The notes under the pieces were generated by a model. That model was given only the letters and a program-made list of their open reading frames with translations. It ran no database searches and was not told the DNA's origin. From the NCBI RefSeq assembly GCF_024763615.1, contig NC_077222.1:91388001-91452000 (forward strand): a DNA stretch of 64,000 nt, read 5' to 3'. Shown here piece by piece: positions 1 to 11,200 of the stretch. Origin of the DNA: Phlebotomus papatasi. Lineage: Eukaryota; Arthropoda; Insecta; Diptera; Psychodidae. The position numbers were made by a program, and so were the translations under genes. How positions within the stretch are numbered: position 1 is the first letter of the stretch; the number at the start of each line of letters is the position of its first letter.

Positions 1-2966
1 CTTTAATCGCGAATATCTCCTAAACTATAAGAGATAGACCCCCCAAAGTTGGCATCAAAAAAAATTTTTTTAGGCATATTTTGTATGCAAATCTTTAATC
101 GCGAATATCTCCTAAACTATAAGAGATAGACCCCCCAAAGTTGGCATCAAAAAAAAATTTTTTTAGGCATATTTTGTATGCAAATCTTTAATCGCGAATA
201 TCTCCTAAACTATAAGAGATGGACCCCCCAAAGTTGGCATCAAAAAAAATTTTTTTTAGGCATATTTTGTATGCAGATCTTTAATCGCGAATATCTCCTA
301 AACTATAAGAGATAGACCCCCCAAAGTTGGCATCAAAAAAAATTTTTTTTAGGCATATTTTGTATGCAAATCTTTAAACGCGAATATCTCCTAAACTATA
401 AGAGATAGACCCCCCAAAGTTGGCATCAAAAAAAATTTTTTTTAGGCATATTTTGTATGCAGATCTTTAATCGCGAATATCTCCTAAACTATAAGAGATA
501 GACCCCCCAAAGTTGGCATCAAAAAAAATTTTTTTTAGGCATATTTTGTATGCAAATCTTTAAACGCGAATATCTCCTAAACTATAAGAGATAGACCCCC
601 CAAAGTTGGCATCAAAAAAAAAATTTTTTTAGGCATATTTTGTATGCAGATCTTTAATCGCGAATATCTCCTAAACTAGAAGAGATAGACCCCCCAAAGT
701 TGGCATCAAAAAAATTTTTTTTAGGCATATTTTGTATGCAAATCTTTAATCGCGAATATCTCCTAAACTATAAGAGATAGACCCCCCAAAGTTGGCATCA
801 AAAAAAATTTTTTTAGGCATATTTTGTATGCAAATCTTTAATCGCGAATATCTCCTAAACTAGAAGAGATAGACCCCCCAAAGTTGGCATCAAAAAAAAT
901 TTTTTTTATGCATATTTTGTATGCAGATCTTTAATCGCGAATATCTCCTAAACTAGAAGAGATAGACCCCCCAAAGTTGGCATCAAAAAAATTTTTTTTA
1001 GGCATATTTTGTATGCAGATCTTTAATCGCGAATATCTCCTAAACTAGAAGAGATAGACCCCCCAAAGTTGGCATCAAAAAAAAAATTTTTTTATGCATA
1101 TTTTGTATGCAAATCTTTAATCGCGAATATCTCCTAAACTAGAAGAGATAGACCCCCCAAAGTTGGCATCAAAAAAAATTTTTTTTATGCATATTTTGTA
1201 TGCAGATCTTTAATCGCGAATATCTCCTAAACTATAAGAGATAGACCCCCCAAAGTTGGCATCAAAAAAAAATTTTTTTTATGCATATTTTGTATGCAGA
1301 TCTTTAATCGCGAATATCTCCTAAACTATAAGAGATAGACCCCCCAAAGTTGGCATCAAAAAAAAATTTTTTTAGGCATATTTTGTATGCAGATCTTTAA
1401 TCGCGAATATCTCCTAAACTAGAAGAGATAGACCCCCCAAAGTTGGCATCAAAAAAATTTTTTTTATGCATATTTTGTATGCAGATCTTTAATCGCGAAT
1501 ATCTCCTAAACTAGAAGAGATAGACCCCCCAAAGTTGGCATCAAAAAAATTTTTTTTATGCATATTTTGTATGCAAATCTTTAATCGCGAATATCTCCTA
1601 AACTAGAAGAGATAGACCCCCCAAAGTTGGCATCAAAAAAAATTTTTTTTATGCATATTTTGTATGCAGATCTTTAATCGCGAATATCTCCTAAACTAGA
1701 AGAGATAGACCCCCCAAAGTTGGCATCAAAAAAAAAATTTTTTTATGCATATTTTGTATGCAAATCTTTAATCGCGAATATCTCCTAAACTAGAAGAGAT
1801 AGACCCCCCAAAGTTGGCATCAAAAAAAATTTTTTTTATGCATATTTTGTATGCAGATCTTTAATCGCGAATATCTCCTAAACTATAAGAGATAGACCCC
1901 CCAAAGTTGGCATCAAAAAAAAAATTTTTTTAGGCATATTTTGTATGCAGATCTTTAATCGCGAATATCTCCTAAACTAGAAGAGATAGACCCCCCAAAG
2001 TTGGCATCAAAAAAATTTTTTTTAGGCATATTTTGTATGCAAATCTTTAATCGCGAATATCTCCTAAACTATAAGAGATAGACCCCCAAAGTTGGCATCA
2101 AAAAAAATTTTTTTTAGGCATATTTTGTATGCAAATCTTTAATCGCGAATATCTCCTAAACTATAAGAGATGGACCCCCCAAAGTTGGCATCAAAAAAAA
2201 TTTTTTTTATGCATATTTTGTATGCAAATCTTTAATCGCGAATATCTCCTAAACTAGAAGAGATAGACCCCCCAAAGTTGGCATCAAAAAAAATTTTTTT
2301 TATGCATATTTTGTATGCAGATCTTTAATCGCGAATATCTCCTAAACTAGAAGAGATAGACCCCCCAAAGTTGGCATCAAAAAAATTTTTTTTAGGCATA
2401 TTTTGTATGCAAATCTTTAATCGCGAATATCTCCTAAACTATAAGAGATAGACCCCCAAAGTTGGCATCAAAAAAAATTTTTTTTAGGCATATTTTGTAT
2501 GCAAATCTTTAATCGCGAATATCTCCTAAACTATAAGAGATGGACCCCCCAAAGTTGGCATCAAAAAAAAAATTTTTTTATGCATATTTTGTATGCAAAT
2601 CTTTAATCGCGAATATCTCCTAAACTAGAAGAGATAGACCCCCCAAAGTTGGCATCAAAAAAAATTTTTTTTAGGCATATTTTGTATGCAAATCTTTAAT
2701 CGCGAATATCTCCTAAACTATAAGAGATAGACCCCCCAAAGTTGGCATCAAAAAAAATTTTTTTAGGCATATTTTGTATGCAAATCTTTAAACGCGAATA
2801 TCTCGTAAACTAGAAGAGATAGACCCCCAAAGTTGGCATCAAGAAAAATTTTTTTTAGGCATATTTTGTATGCCAATCTTTAAACGCGAATATCTCATAA
2901 ACTAGAAGAGATAGACCCCCAAACTTGGCATCAAAAAAAATTTTCTTAGGCATATTTTGTACGTTT
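1..2966. repeat. Satellite array, 32 monomers of about 93 bp
   Basis: The motif CGCGAATATCTC recurs 32 times, the first at about 9 and the last at about 2885, giving a mean period near 93 bp. Each monomer has the same order of parts: a conserved block ending in GACCCCCCAAAGTTGGCATC, an A-run joined to a T-run (7-10 A then 7-8 T), a short inverted repeat GCATATTTTGTATGC, and a linker CAAATC or CAGATC. Diagnostic variants are ATAAGAG versus AGAAGAG, TTAGGCAT versus TTATGCAT, and six versus five C. The last two monomers, from about 2770, are the most diverged, as expected for an array edge. The array is cut by the window start, so its true length is unknown. No open frame and no unique spacers are present. 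Confidence 0.97.
1959..2700. repeat. Higher-order duplication of a four-monomer block in the satellite
   Basis: The five-C variant occurs at 2081 and again at 2451, and the GATGGACC variant at about 2169 and about 2539, each 370 bp apart. The monomers on either side carry the same order of AGAAG/ATAAG and TTAGG/TTATG variants. This shows a recent tandem duplication of a four-monomer unit (about 370 bp) within the array. Confidence 0.8.
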
Positions 2967-3843
2967 TTTGAATAATAAAAAAATATTTAATTCAACATTT
3001 AAACTATTATTTTCTGAAATTTTCAACTCAGTAGCTAATAAAAAACTTTTGTTTTTTGGATTTCAAATCAATCTACTCCGAGCACTCCGAGAAATCTTGT
3101 CCGCCGTAAGTTTTCTTTTTCAAAAATATATCCGAAAATCAGGTTCCAGAGTTTGAATTTTTAAACTTTCTAAGTGAAAATTTTTTAAGGGGTAATATGT
3201 GTTGTACTTTTATATATGCCTAAGAAGTTTAATTAAGTAATATTTTTTAATATGTTAGAAAAAGATTTATAGAAAAATTTACTGTGTTTTAAGTTTTTCG
3301 ATTCGTGTAATCCCTGCAGGTCTTCGGATTCAAAAATGTTTTTTTTTTGCGAACCTTATCAATTGCAAATTACAAAAATTTGGATATTATTTCTCAATGG
3401 AAATGGCCCATTAGAGAGATAAATTAAAACACTCATTTAGATATAAGTTTCTAATTCAAGATTCAACACCTTGGAAAGAATTACAACTTCATTTTGTAGG
3501 TCATACTTGAGATATTAGTGATCATTTTTATTTTTTGTTATTTATACCTTTTATCGATCTCAAATTGCAAAAGTTTAAGTTACAAAGTTTAAATTACAAA
3601 AGTGGAAGAATTCTCTAATCACTAATAATTTTTTTCAAATATATATTTTTTCTAATACATTTTCTATACCTTCTTCCCTATTAATCAAATATTATTTCTA
3701 TAATATTTACGAAATATTCTATTAAAATTCACTAGAAATTCCCTATATTTTCTTGATATTTATTGCGGTATATCGACAGCTCATCTCTGAAGGTTTTTAA
3801 TTCACAAAGTTATAGGCTTTTTAAATCTACAAAAAAACTCCTA
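2967..3843. other. AT-rich sequence, no gene seen
   Basis: The satellite stops abruptly near 2966. The following 0.9 kb is AT-rich with many short A and T runs. One short frame (62 codons, 2968-3156) has no recognisable domain and is likely chance. Confidence 0.6.
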
Positions 3844-4045
3844 TAGGGGAAAACGCGGTTCTTTCGGTCAACTCAAACTTCGAACAATTATTTTTTTTCA
3901 ATCATTTTTTAATAAATTTGACCCAAGTCCAATGTCTCATAGTTCCTAAAAAAAGCTATGGGTCCAACACCATTAAGAAAATAGAAAAAAAGAGTTAAGT
4001 TGTCTGTTAAATTGAGTCATCCGATGGAAGTGCATTTTCCCCTAC
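3844..4045. mobile_element. TIR element with TAGGGGAAA ends, copy 1
   Basis: The left end reads TAGGGGAAAACGC then a TTTCGGTCAACTC-like stretch. The reverse complement of the right end reads GTAGGGGAAAATGC then ATCGGATGACTC. The 202-bp unit has no open frame. Related copies lie at 21673-21893 and 15063-15281. TA at the ends fits a TA target site, as in mariner/Tc1-like MITEs; the superfamily is inferred only from that. Confidence 0.75.
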
Positions 4046-5954
4046 TTCATATGTAAAATCTCAATTTGAAATCGCCCTCTAACTCTCTCTTGACCGTATT
4101 GTTGTTCGAGTCTTATTTTGAGCCTTCGACAATTACATTAAGTCATTTAGAAAATATTTATAAAACGTTATAATAGAATCCAGGACAAGGGATTACTAAA
4201 TTTTTCGCTCGTCGAGGGCCAGAACACGGAGCTCGATGCTCCCCTTTCCGTGGTTCTCCTAAAACTGTCGTCTTAACTCCTTGCATTCTTCTTCTCATGC
4301 TCTCGCGGAGGGTATGACTTTCAAGTAATCACCGTTATGATCATTGTAAAAAAGTGGACTTTACAATAAAACAAATTTGTCAATTACCAAAATTATCGAT
4401 AATTGTTATAAAGGAATTCTTTAGAAAGAAAAATTAAACAATGCAAAAGGAAAATATTTTCGAAGGTCGTTAAATTTTCTAAAGCAAATCATTGAATCTT
4501 TTATCGGTATTTTCTCAAGTATAATTCCGTTTTGGCATCAGTTGGCGAAGAAGACAGCAATTGTTGAAAGTTCTCAATACGAAAAGCCACTCTGTGGTGA
4601 AAATCCTAGTGAAGTCTATCCTTAAATAAACTTGCAGTGGAAGTTCCAGTGAAAATGTGGGACAGAGGAATGTGTCTGTGAAAATCCCTTTTGGTTGAAA
4701 TGATTCAACTTCCATGGGGGTTGGAAGTAGGTTGTGTAATATTAATGGGTGTGAGGGAGTGAGGATTAAGTGATAGATTTAAGTGAAGGTTATACTACCC
4801 ACCTTCCAAATACAATTGTTTCTGTGGCAATATTACCTTCACTGGCACGTAAATAATTTAAATGAAAAGAGTTTGGGGCAAGTTGAGATTGCTCCAAGAG
4901 TTGCCCAGGTGTTTTCTCACTGAATTTAATGATCCTTCCCAAATGGGAAATATTTTGCCACTTTATCTCCCTTTTCTCTCTGCTTATATCATTTTCATTT
5001 TCACTCCTGCCCCCTCCCCCCCATCAGTCTTTTGGGGTTTGAGAAAATTTTCTCTTAGAACATTCTTGTTGCTTCTTGTATCTGTCGTTTAACGAATATA
5101 TAACCCAGTGATAATAGAGGGATGCAGTGATGGTGGTGTGGATGAATATCAAGAGGGATTTGTGAGGTTGCTTCAAGAAACTAAAGGTTGAATATCTGAT
5201 GAAGAGAATGCAAATAAGGAGAATAAGCTATAGTGTCATACATGGAAAATTGTGCATTACCAAAATATCATCCTTACCATTCTCCCTGGAGGATTTATCT
5301 ATGTCCAAAGAGGTGAAGTCTGAGCCTTTCTCTCCTGAACTCGTTGAGATTGTGAAACCCTGAATTCACCTTCAACTGCATTTTACAAGAAGTTTATGGG
5401 AAAGTTTTGGTTTTATACTTTAATTCAATAGCAATCTCATGTCTCTTCTTATTCAGCTTAATACTGAGAATTTTCATTGAATTTTAAACTAAGGGATAAA
5501 TCGTTGGAAGAAAAATCCTTAATCTCTGTGGAACGTTTAGGTTTCACTTTATCCCTATTTTCTTTCACTTTTCATTAAGGAATTTTTTAATAATAATTCA
5601 CCCAACGGAGAAAAATTTTATCACATTTCGCGTATACTTTTTTCTTCAACATTCTACCTTCATAATTTATTAAGAGAAGGTGAAAAAAATGAAAGTGAAT
5701 CTTTTTGTGGTTGTTTTGCTTCAAAAATATATGAAACACTGTGTCCTAATATTTTGCCCGTTTCCCAACAATGTACTACACTGAGAAAAACATGATTCAT
5801 AAAGTTCGAAACGTATTTAAAAATTTGAAATATTATTAACTTAACCATGTGTGACTTATTATCTTATTATTTGGTTATTAGTATGTTCCTAATTTATGAA
5901 GCTAAATTCACAAACATAACCAAACAAAAGTCGACTACTTGTTACTATCACTTA
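4046..5954. other. Mostly single-copy-looking DNA, no gene seen
   Basis: This block has mixed composition and higher complexity, with no TIRs, tandem repeats or domain-bearing frames. Short frames at 4515-4715 (minus) and 4862-5092 (plus) have no recognisable similarity. A lone CACTGAGAAAAA end near 5780 resembles the termini of the element at 31975-32229, but no partner end is visible. Confidence 0.5.
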
Positions 5955-5959
5955 TAGAA

Positions 5960-6035
5960 CGTGAAGCCTATTCAACACATGTCAACCCTGTCAACGACCG
6001 AACCCACCAATGCAAATCTTTTGTTCCTTTGATAC
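5960..6035 (+). repeat. Short dispersed repeat, copy 1
   Basis: A stretch containing CACATGTCAACCC, then a CAACGACCGAACCCACCAAT-like segment, is repeated in the same orientation at 21452-21525 with moderate divergence. No ends or coding potential are visible. Confidence 0.5.
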
Positions 6036-6709
6036 GTCTAACCCTTACCATTATTATCTGTGCTGAAATACAGGGAAATTCGTCCCTAGGAGTCATTTTT
6101 ATTGACGAATTGGCAAATAATGTTTCCTGAATTACTCATCCTCTACGTAATAGCAAGTATTGTTAAGCCAAGCTCCTTAAAGCCCTTTATTAGAACGATT
6201 TTATTACTTAAAATCTTATGGCCTCTATCATTCAAAAATTCTAGTTATTAAATAAAATTTTCTTACTGTTGAAGGCTTTAATTTGAAGGAAAAGACTAAT
6301 TTGATCATTTTATTATCAATATAAACAATTTCTTATAAAAGAACGGTTCCAGTAATATTAAAAAATAAAAATACCTATTCAAATTTCCCCCCTATTTGTA
6401 CCATAAATTCGAATTATCGACTGGTGTTCACGCACGCACGAGAGTGAGTGCGGGTCACTATGATAAAAATGATCCTTGGGCAGACGTTTACTTGGCATAA
6501 TAAAACTAGGTTTGTTGGACCAATCCCCCCACCCACACCACCCCCTTTCAAAAAATACCTATTCAAATTTCCTCCACTGTATCAACTATCTCGTACAATA
6601 CACAATTTCTACTTCATCTAAAACATTTTTCCTTTCTATAAACAGAAAGGCTAAATTTATCTTCATAAACAACAACGAACTAAAATTTTATATGGTTAGT
6701 TGCTTAATT
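6036..6709. other. AT-rich spacer, no gene seen
   Basis: AT-rich sequence with a small CACGCACGCACGAGAG low-complexity patch near 6430. An 80-codon frame at 6476-6718 shows no recognisable motif. Confidence 0.5.
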
Positions 6710-7140
6710 ATGCCCTAGACACACAGACGACTTAAGCCGAGAGACGGCTTAATTTAATTATAATCAAAATAGTGATCAGATTATATTTCCATCAGTTTCT
6801 GACCTATTCGTCTCTCGGCTTAAGTCGAGAAACGGCTTAGTGGAAAACTGTTGTGAATTTAGTCAAACCATTATTTTGATTATACTTACCGTGACTTTGT
6901 TCCTTGCGGGTGATTTTGACACCCTCCTGTTGGTAAGCTTTTCTTTACTTCTAGAATTAAAGGATGGTCTTTACCGATCCGATCTATCATGTCTGATCGG
7001 TGTGAACCGTTCTTAAACATTAAAATTAAAGAAAAGCTTACGAACAGGAGGGCCCAAAATCACCCACAGGGGATAACGGCCCCAACATCTACGGTACATT
7101 AAACCGTCTCTCGACTTAAGTCATAAGTGGTCTAGGGCAT
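6710..7140. mobile_element. TIR element (CCGAGAGACGGCTTA family), copy 1, interrupted
   Basis: Both ends carry roughly 43-bp imperfect inverted repeats. The left reads ATGCCCTAGAC...CTTAAGCCGAGAGACGG; the right is its complement, ending TCTAGGGCAT. An internal copy of the arm (CTCTCGGCTTAAGTCGAG) lies near 6810. A second element is inserted at 6889-7094. Without it the unit is about 220 bp, close to the 230-bp relative at 50876-51105. Other copies lie at 47111-47420 and, partly, at 35554-35652. Confidence 0.8.
6889..7094. mobile_element. Nested MITE (GTAAGCTTTTCTTTA family), TA target
   Basis: The 206-bp unit begins CCGTGACTTTG and ends CTACGG. Long inverted arms contain GTAAGCTTTTCTTTA on one side and AAAGAAAAGCTTACGAACAG on the other. 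TA occurs directly outside both ends. The matching uninterrupted site at about 51055 reads AATTACATTAAACC, so exactly one TA was duplicated. Relatives: 17110-17318 (both arms), 16935-16980 (one arm) and 33889-33950 (one arm). Confidence 0.82.
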
Positions 7141-7640
7141 TACTTATTTAGGCGGTACTATGTCATTGTCCGCGATCTCCAGCCATCGTCCGATAGAATT
7201 GAAGCACACCCAGTTCTTTAAAAACATCATTCACTATGGCTTTCCATCTCCTTCTGGTATGGCCTCTCGAGATTTTTTTCTCGGGTTCCAGAACCAGATT
7301 TCATAGCTTTCTGAGCATTCTTTCGTCAGGTACCGAGCCAGGTCATTTTTAATTCATGGATAGAGGCCATAATGTTGTCTTCCCCGTACAGTTGCCCTAA
7401 TTCATGGTTCATTACTGATCCTAAAATCTTCCCAAAGAAACTCTACTGTCCGGTCATCAAACTCCTTGATACATCATTCGCCGTGATGTTCAATCTATAG
7501 CGTTCTAAATGAATTGTGCATGCATCTCATGCATCTACTGCTCCAGGTCGATTAAAATGCGTTCCATGTTCCAATTCGTAAATCCTTTGTACGGTGGGGT
7601 TGCTAGACCCTCGTGTGACTATCTCTAAAAGAACCAGTAG
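7141..7640 (-). pseudogene. RTE-like LINE remnant, internally deleted
   Basis: Read on the minus strand, 7191-7280 encodes an uninterrupted stretch with KKISRGHTRRRWKAIVNDV, matching the R-G-x-x-R-x-R-W pattern near the C-terminus of RTE-type LINE polyproteins. Upstream, near 7540-7585, frames give RIGTWN and then, after a frameshift, FNRPGAVDA, resembling the opening of an RTE apurinic endonuclease. The two lie only about 300 bp apart, so most of the endonuclease and all reverse transcriptase motifs are missing. Stops and frameshifts make it non-functional. The 3' end abuts the TIR element ending at 7140. Family assignment rests on motif recall, not a search. Confidence 0.6.
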
Positions 7641-7789
7641 GGGAATTCTATAAGAGTATGACAATGTCATATGACAAATTTTAAAATTTTTATGTGGAAA
7701 ATTCGGAAAAATTAACACAAAACCTACCAAGACTCGGTCAAATTTACCGGATCTTTATTTCCGTAATATAGTCACTATAATAACATAAT

Positions 7790-7794
7790 GTAAC
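7790..7794. repeat. Target-site duplication GTAAC, left copy
   Basis: GTAAC sits immediately outside the left LTR and is repeated immediately outside the right LTR at 14257-14261. Five bp is usual for BEL/Pao. A perfect pair shows one simple integration without later rearrangement of the ends. Confidence 0.95.
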
Positions 7795-8225
7795 TGAGTG
7801 ATAATTTACCTGTAAAACAGGATGTGAAATAATTAGAAAATTTCTTTTCCTAAATCCGGAACGTAGGCGCCGATTTCCCAGGAAAAAACACCTTTACAGG
7901 AACAAATTAACTTTTATTTGCACTTCACTCAAAATTTTTAATTTTAATTTCAATAGATAACAATTTAATTAACAACTTTTAACAATTTAATTCACCACGT
8001 GTTTTGCTTAAAAAAAATGTGATTTACTTCATAGAGATATTGCTAAAAGACTACTGAGGAGTCCCCACGAATTGCATCAATTATATAATAAATTGGGATC
8101 ACCAGATAGTCTCGTAAATCTGGTTTCTCTCTCGTTAGATAAATGAGAGAGAGTTTTTCTTTCACTCTTAAATTCAAATATGAGTGTTCGTTTACTATCT
8201 TAATTTTAAGATTTATTCTTAAACA
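7795..8225 (-). repeat. 3' LTR of the BEL/Pao element
   Basis: 431 bp, starting TGTTTAAG and ending CACTCA in element orientation (TG...CA ends). It matches the 5' LTR across its full length by eye. The stop codon of gag-pol lies inside its first seven bases. The polyadenylation signal AATAAA (minus strand, 7913-7918) would act here. Confidence 0.96.
7913..7918 (-). promoter_or_regulatory. Poly(A) signal AATAAA in the 3' LTR
   Basis: AATAAA on the element strand lies about 137 nt downstream of the predicted start of R at 8055. The same hexamer is at 13944-13949 in the 5' LTR. Its position is compatible with defining the R/U5 boundary; use is inferred, not shown. Confidence 0.6.
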
Positions 8226-11200
8226 TGCTCCCTGGGTGGAAAGTGACTCTCACATGTCGGTAATTTAGAGACATTGGTTATTGCCCTTCGATACGTGCCC
8301 CTTGGGGTTTTAATGTCGATGACTCTCACCCTGCCATCAGTGCCCTTATGAACTTCTTCAACTCTTCCCAATGTCCACTCTCCTTTGCAAACTGAAGCAT
8401 CGTGCAACACTACGACGTCATCGACTTGAATATTTTCTTTTTCGGTGTGCCACTTTGCTCGTTCTTGAAGAGAATGTAGATAAGTGATCTTCCATTTACG
8501 AATAAAGTCTTGGACAATACGTTGACAAAGTTCCCAGTGTTGTAAATGGTTGATGTTTGCTGAAGTGAGGTCGTCATCGGGTAACTGTGTTGGAGGCGCA
8601 AGCAATAAAAAATGTCCCGGCGTAAGTGGTTGCGGATCTCTTGGGTCATCCGAAAGTACTGTGATGGGTCTGCTGTTTAATACAGCTTCCACTTGGGTCA
8701 AGATTGTGTAAAACTCTTCATAGTTGAGTCGATGATCTCCGACTACTCGTTTTAAGTGAGTTTTAACGGATTTGACTGCGGCTTCAACTAATCCTCCAAA
8801 ATGAGGTGAGCGGGCAGGCTGAAAATGCCACACGATCTTGAGATCACTTGTACTGTCTTGCAGAGTTTGGGCTTCATCAGTCAGCATACGTCGGAGTTCC
8901 CTTGACGCTCCAACAAAATTTCGTCCATTGTCTGAGTAGACCTCCTTGCATACTCCTCTACGAGATATAAAGCGCCGGAAGCTGCTCAAGAAAGCTTCAG
9001 TTGAGAGACTGCTAACAATCTCAAGATGGACAGCCTTTGTTGATGTGCAAATGAATACGACAATGTCGACCCTTCTGGTTTTGCCTCGATTCTCTGCTCC
9101 AGCCCTAATCATGAATGGTCCACAACAATCGATTGACACACTATGAAATGCCTTGACAAACGATATACGATGCTTCGGCAAATCTGCCATGATTTGGTTT
9201 TCTCTGGTAGCTTTGTGAACAAAGCACGTCTTGCAAGATTTTACAATACTCCTGGTGATGTGGCGTCCTCCCAACGGCCAATATTTTCTACGAGAATGGG
9301 CCAATAGAAGTTGTGGGCCTGCATGCACCAATTGTATGTGCATCTCTCGAATGATTAATTTGGTGAGTTCGCTGCGGGGTAGAATTTTAGGGTACTTCAC
9401 ATTGTAATCGTCATCTAGGTGTCCTAGTCGACCTCCGACCCGTAATATTCCATTTACATCCAAAAATGGGTGTAACTTCCGCCATGCTGAACATATAATT
9501 CGTCGGTTGTTTTTGAGATCTTCAATTAACTCTTTGAGGTGTACTTGTTGATCCCACTTGATTAGCTGATTTTCCGCCCAGTTAAGTTCCTTGGTAGAAT
9601 GAAATGTTGTGCGGTTTGATTGTACTGTTTCCTGTTGCTTTGTTTTCTCACACTTGGACTTCAGGAGCTGAACAAATTTATAAACGTACAACAGCACTCT
9701 CTTCATTCGGGAAAAACTGCTGATCGACGACGATAGTGTTTTGAAAAGATAGTTTGACGGTTCGTTGGTGATTGTAAGTATTGAGGCCAAAGCTTCACTT
9801 GCTTTTGTTTCTTCTTCCGAAATAACTGGAGCGTCTGGCCATGAATCTTCACCTATGGAAAGCCAAGTCGGACCGTGCCAATATAAGGAGGAGTTTTCCA
9901 GTTCAACTGCAGTTGTTCCCCTTGATACTAAATCTGCAGGATTTTCCTTGGTTCCCACGTGTCTCCAGCAATCAGGAGAAGTAAGTGATCGGATTGTGGA
10001 CACTCGATTTTTTGTAAAAACGTCTTGCCGATCTGAAGCAGATTGTATTTGAGCCAACACCACCTTAGCATCAACCCAACAGAAAATCTTGAAGATTTTG
10101 AGAGTTTTGGAGACCTTTGATACGAGTTTGGCTCCGAGGGTAGCTGCGCACAATTCGAGTTTTGGAATAGTCTTTGTCTTGATTGGAGCAATCTTGGACT
10201 TTGCTGTTAACATGTGACTGCTGATCTGCCCATTTTCATCTTTCGTGATATGATACACTATTGCCCCATAAGCGAGATTGGACGCGTCAGAAAACATGTG
10301 CAGTTGCTCTTCAGTGGCCAAGGTGATTGATGAAGTCCAACGTGGAATTTTCATCTTTGGGATATGAAGTAGCGACTTGACAAAATTTTCCCAATTTCGA
10401 AAGATGACTCCATGTATGGGAGTGTCCCAGTCAATGTTACTCTTCCACAACGCTTGCAAAATTTGCTTCACATTGATAGTAACTGGTGCTAGAAGGCCTA
10501 GTGGATCGTAAATTCGAGCCAGCACTCGCAAAATGTTTCTCTTGGTTGGATCAATGGTTTCAACGTTCATCTCCACTTTGAATGAGAAACAATCGCTTGA
10601 CGGGTTCCAGCTGAGTCCAAGTGCCTTGACACAACTATCCATGATTGTGAGATCCTTCATCTTGGAATTTTCTTCCTGAACTGTTACAAGGACATTGACA
10701 TCGTTAGATTGCCATTTAGAAAGTTTCATTTGCGCCTTGTCCAGCAGACTGATAAGCTGCGTTTGAATTTTCGTAGCTTCTTCTACTGTCGTCACCGAAA
10801 CTAAGCAATCATCCACGTAAAAGTTATTGCGAAGAATCTGTACTGCTTCTGGGAATTGATTTCCTTCATCATCAGCGAGCTTTATTAGCGTTTTGGTGGC
10901 GAGATATGGCGATGCTGCATTTCCGAAACATAAAGTTCGAAATCTAAAATGTATCATGGGATCTGTTGGTGATTTACGCCAGAGGAACCGCTGTAAATCT
11001 CGATGCTCCTCAGTGAGTTGAACCTGGAGATACATTTTTACTATGTCGCAAGACATAGCAATTCTGTAACGACGGAATCTCCACAAAATTTCAATCAACT
11101 CAGGCTGAACCACCGGGCCCACTTTTATGACGTCATTAAGACTCTTTCCAGACTCAGAAATGGATCCACAGTTAAAGACAATTCTTATTTTAGTGGAAAT

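Noticed and set aside
1..2966. CRISPR-like array
   Set aside because: The whole approximately 93-bp unit repeats with only point and run-length variation; there are no unique spacers and the context is eukaryotic.
9765..10052. 95-codon plus-strand frame
   Set aside because: Antisense shadow of the RNase H-coding part of gag-pol.
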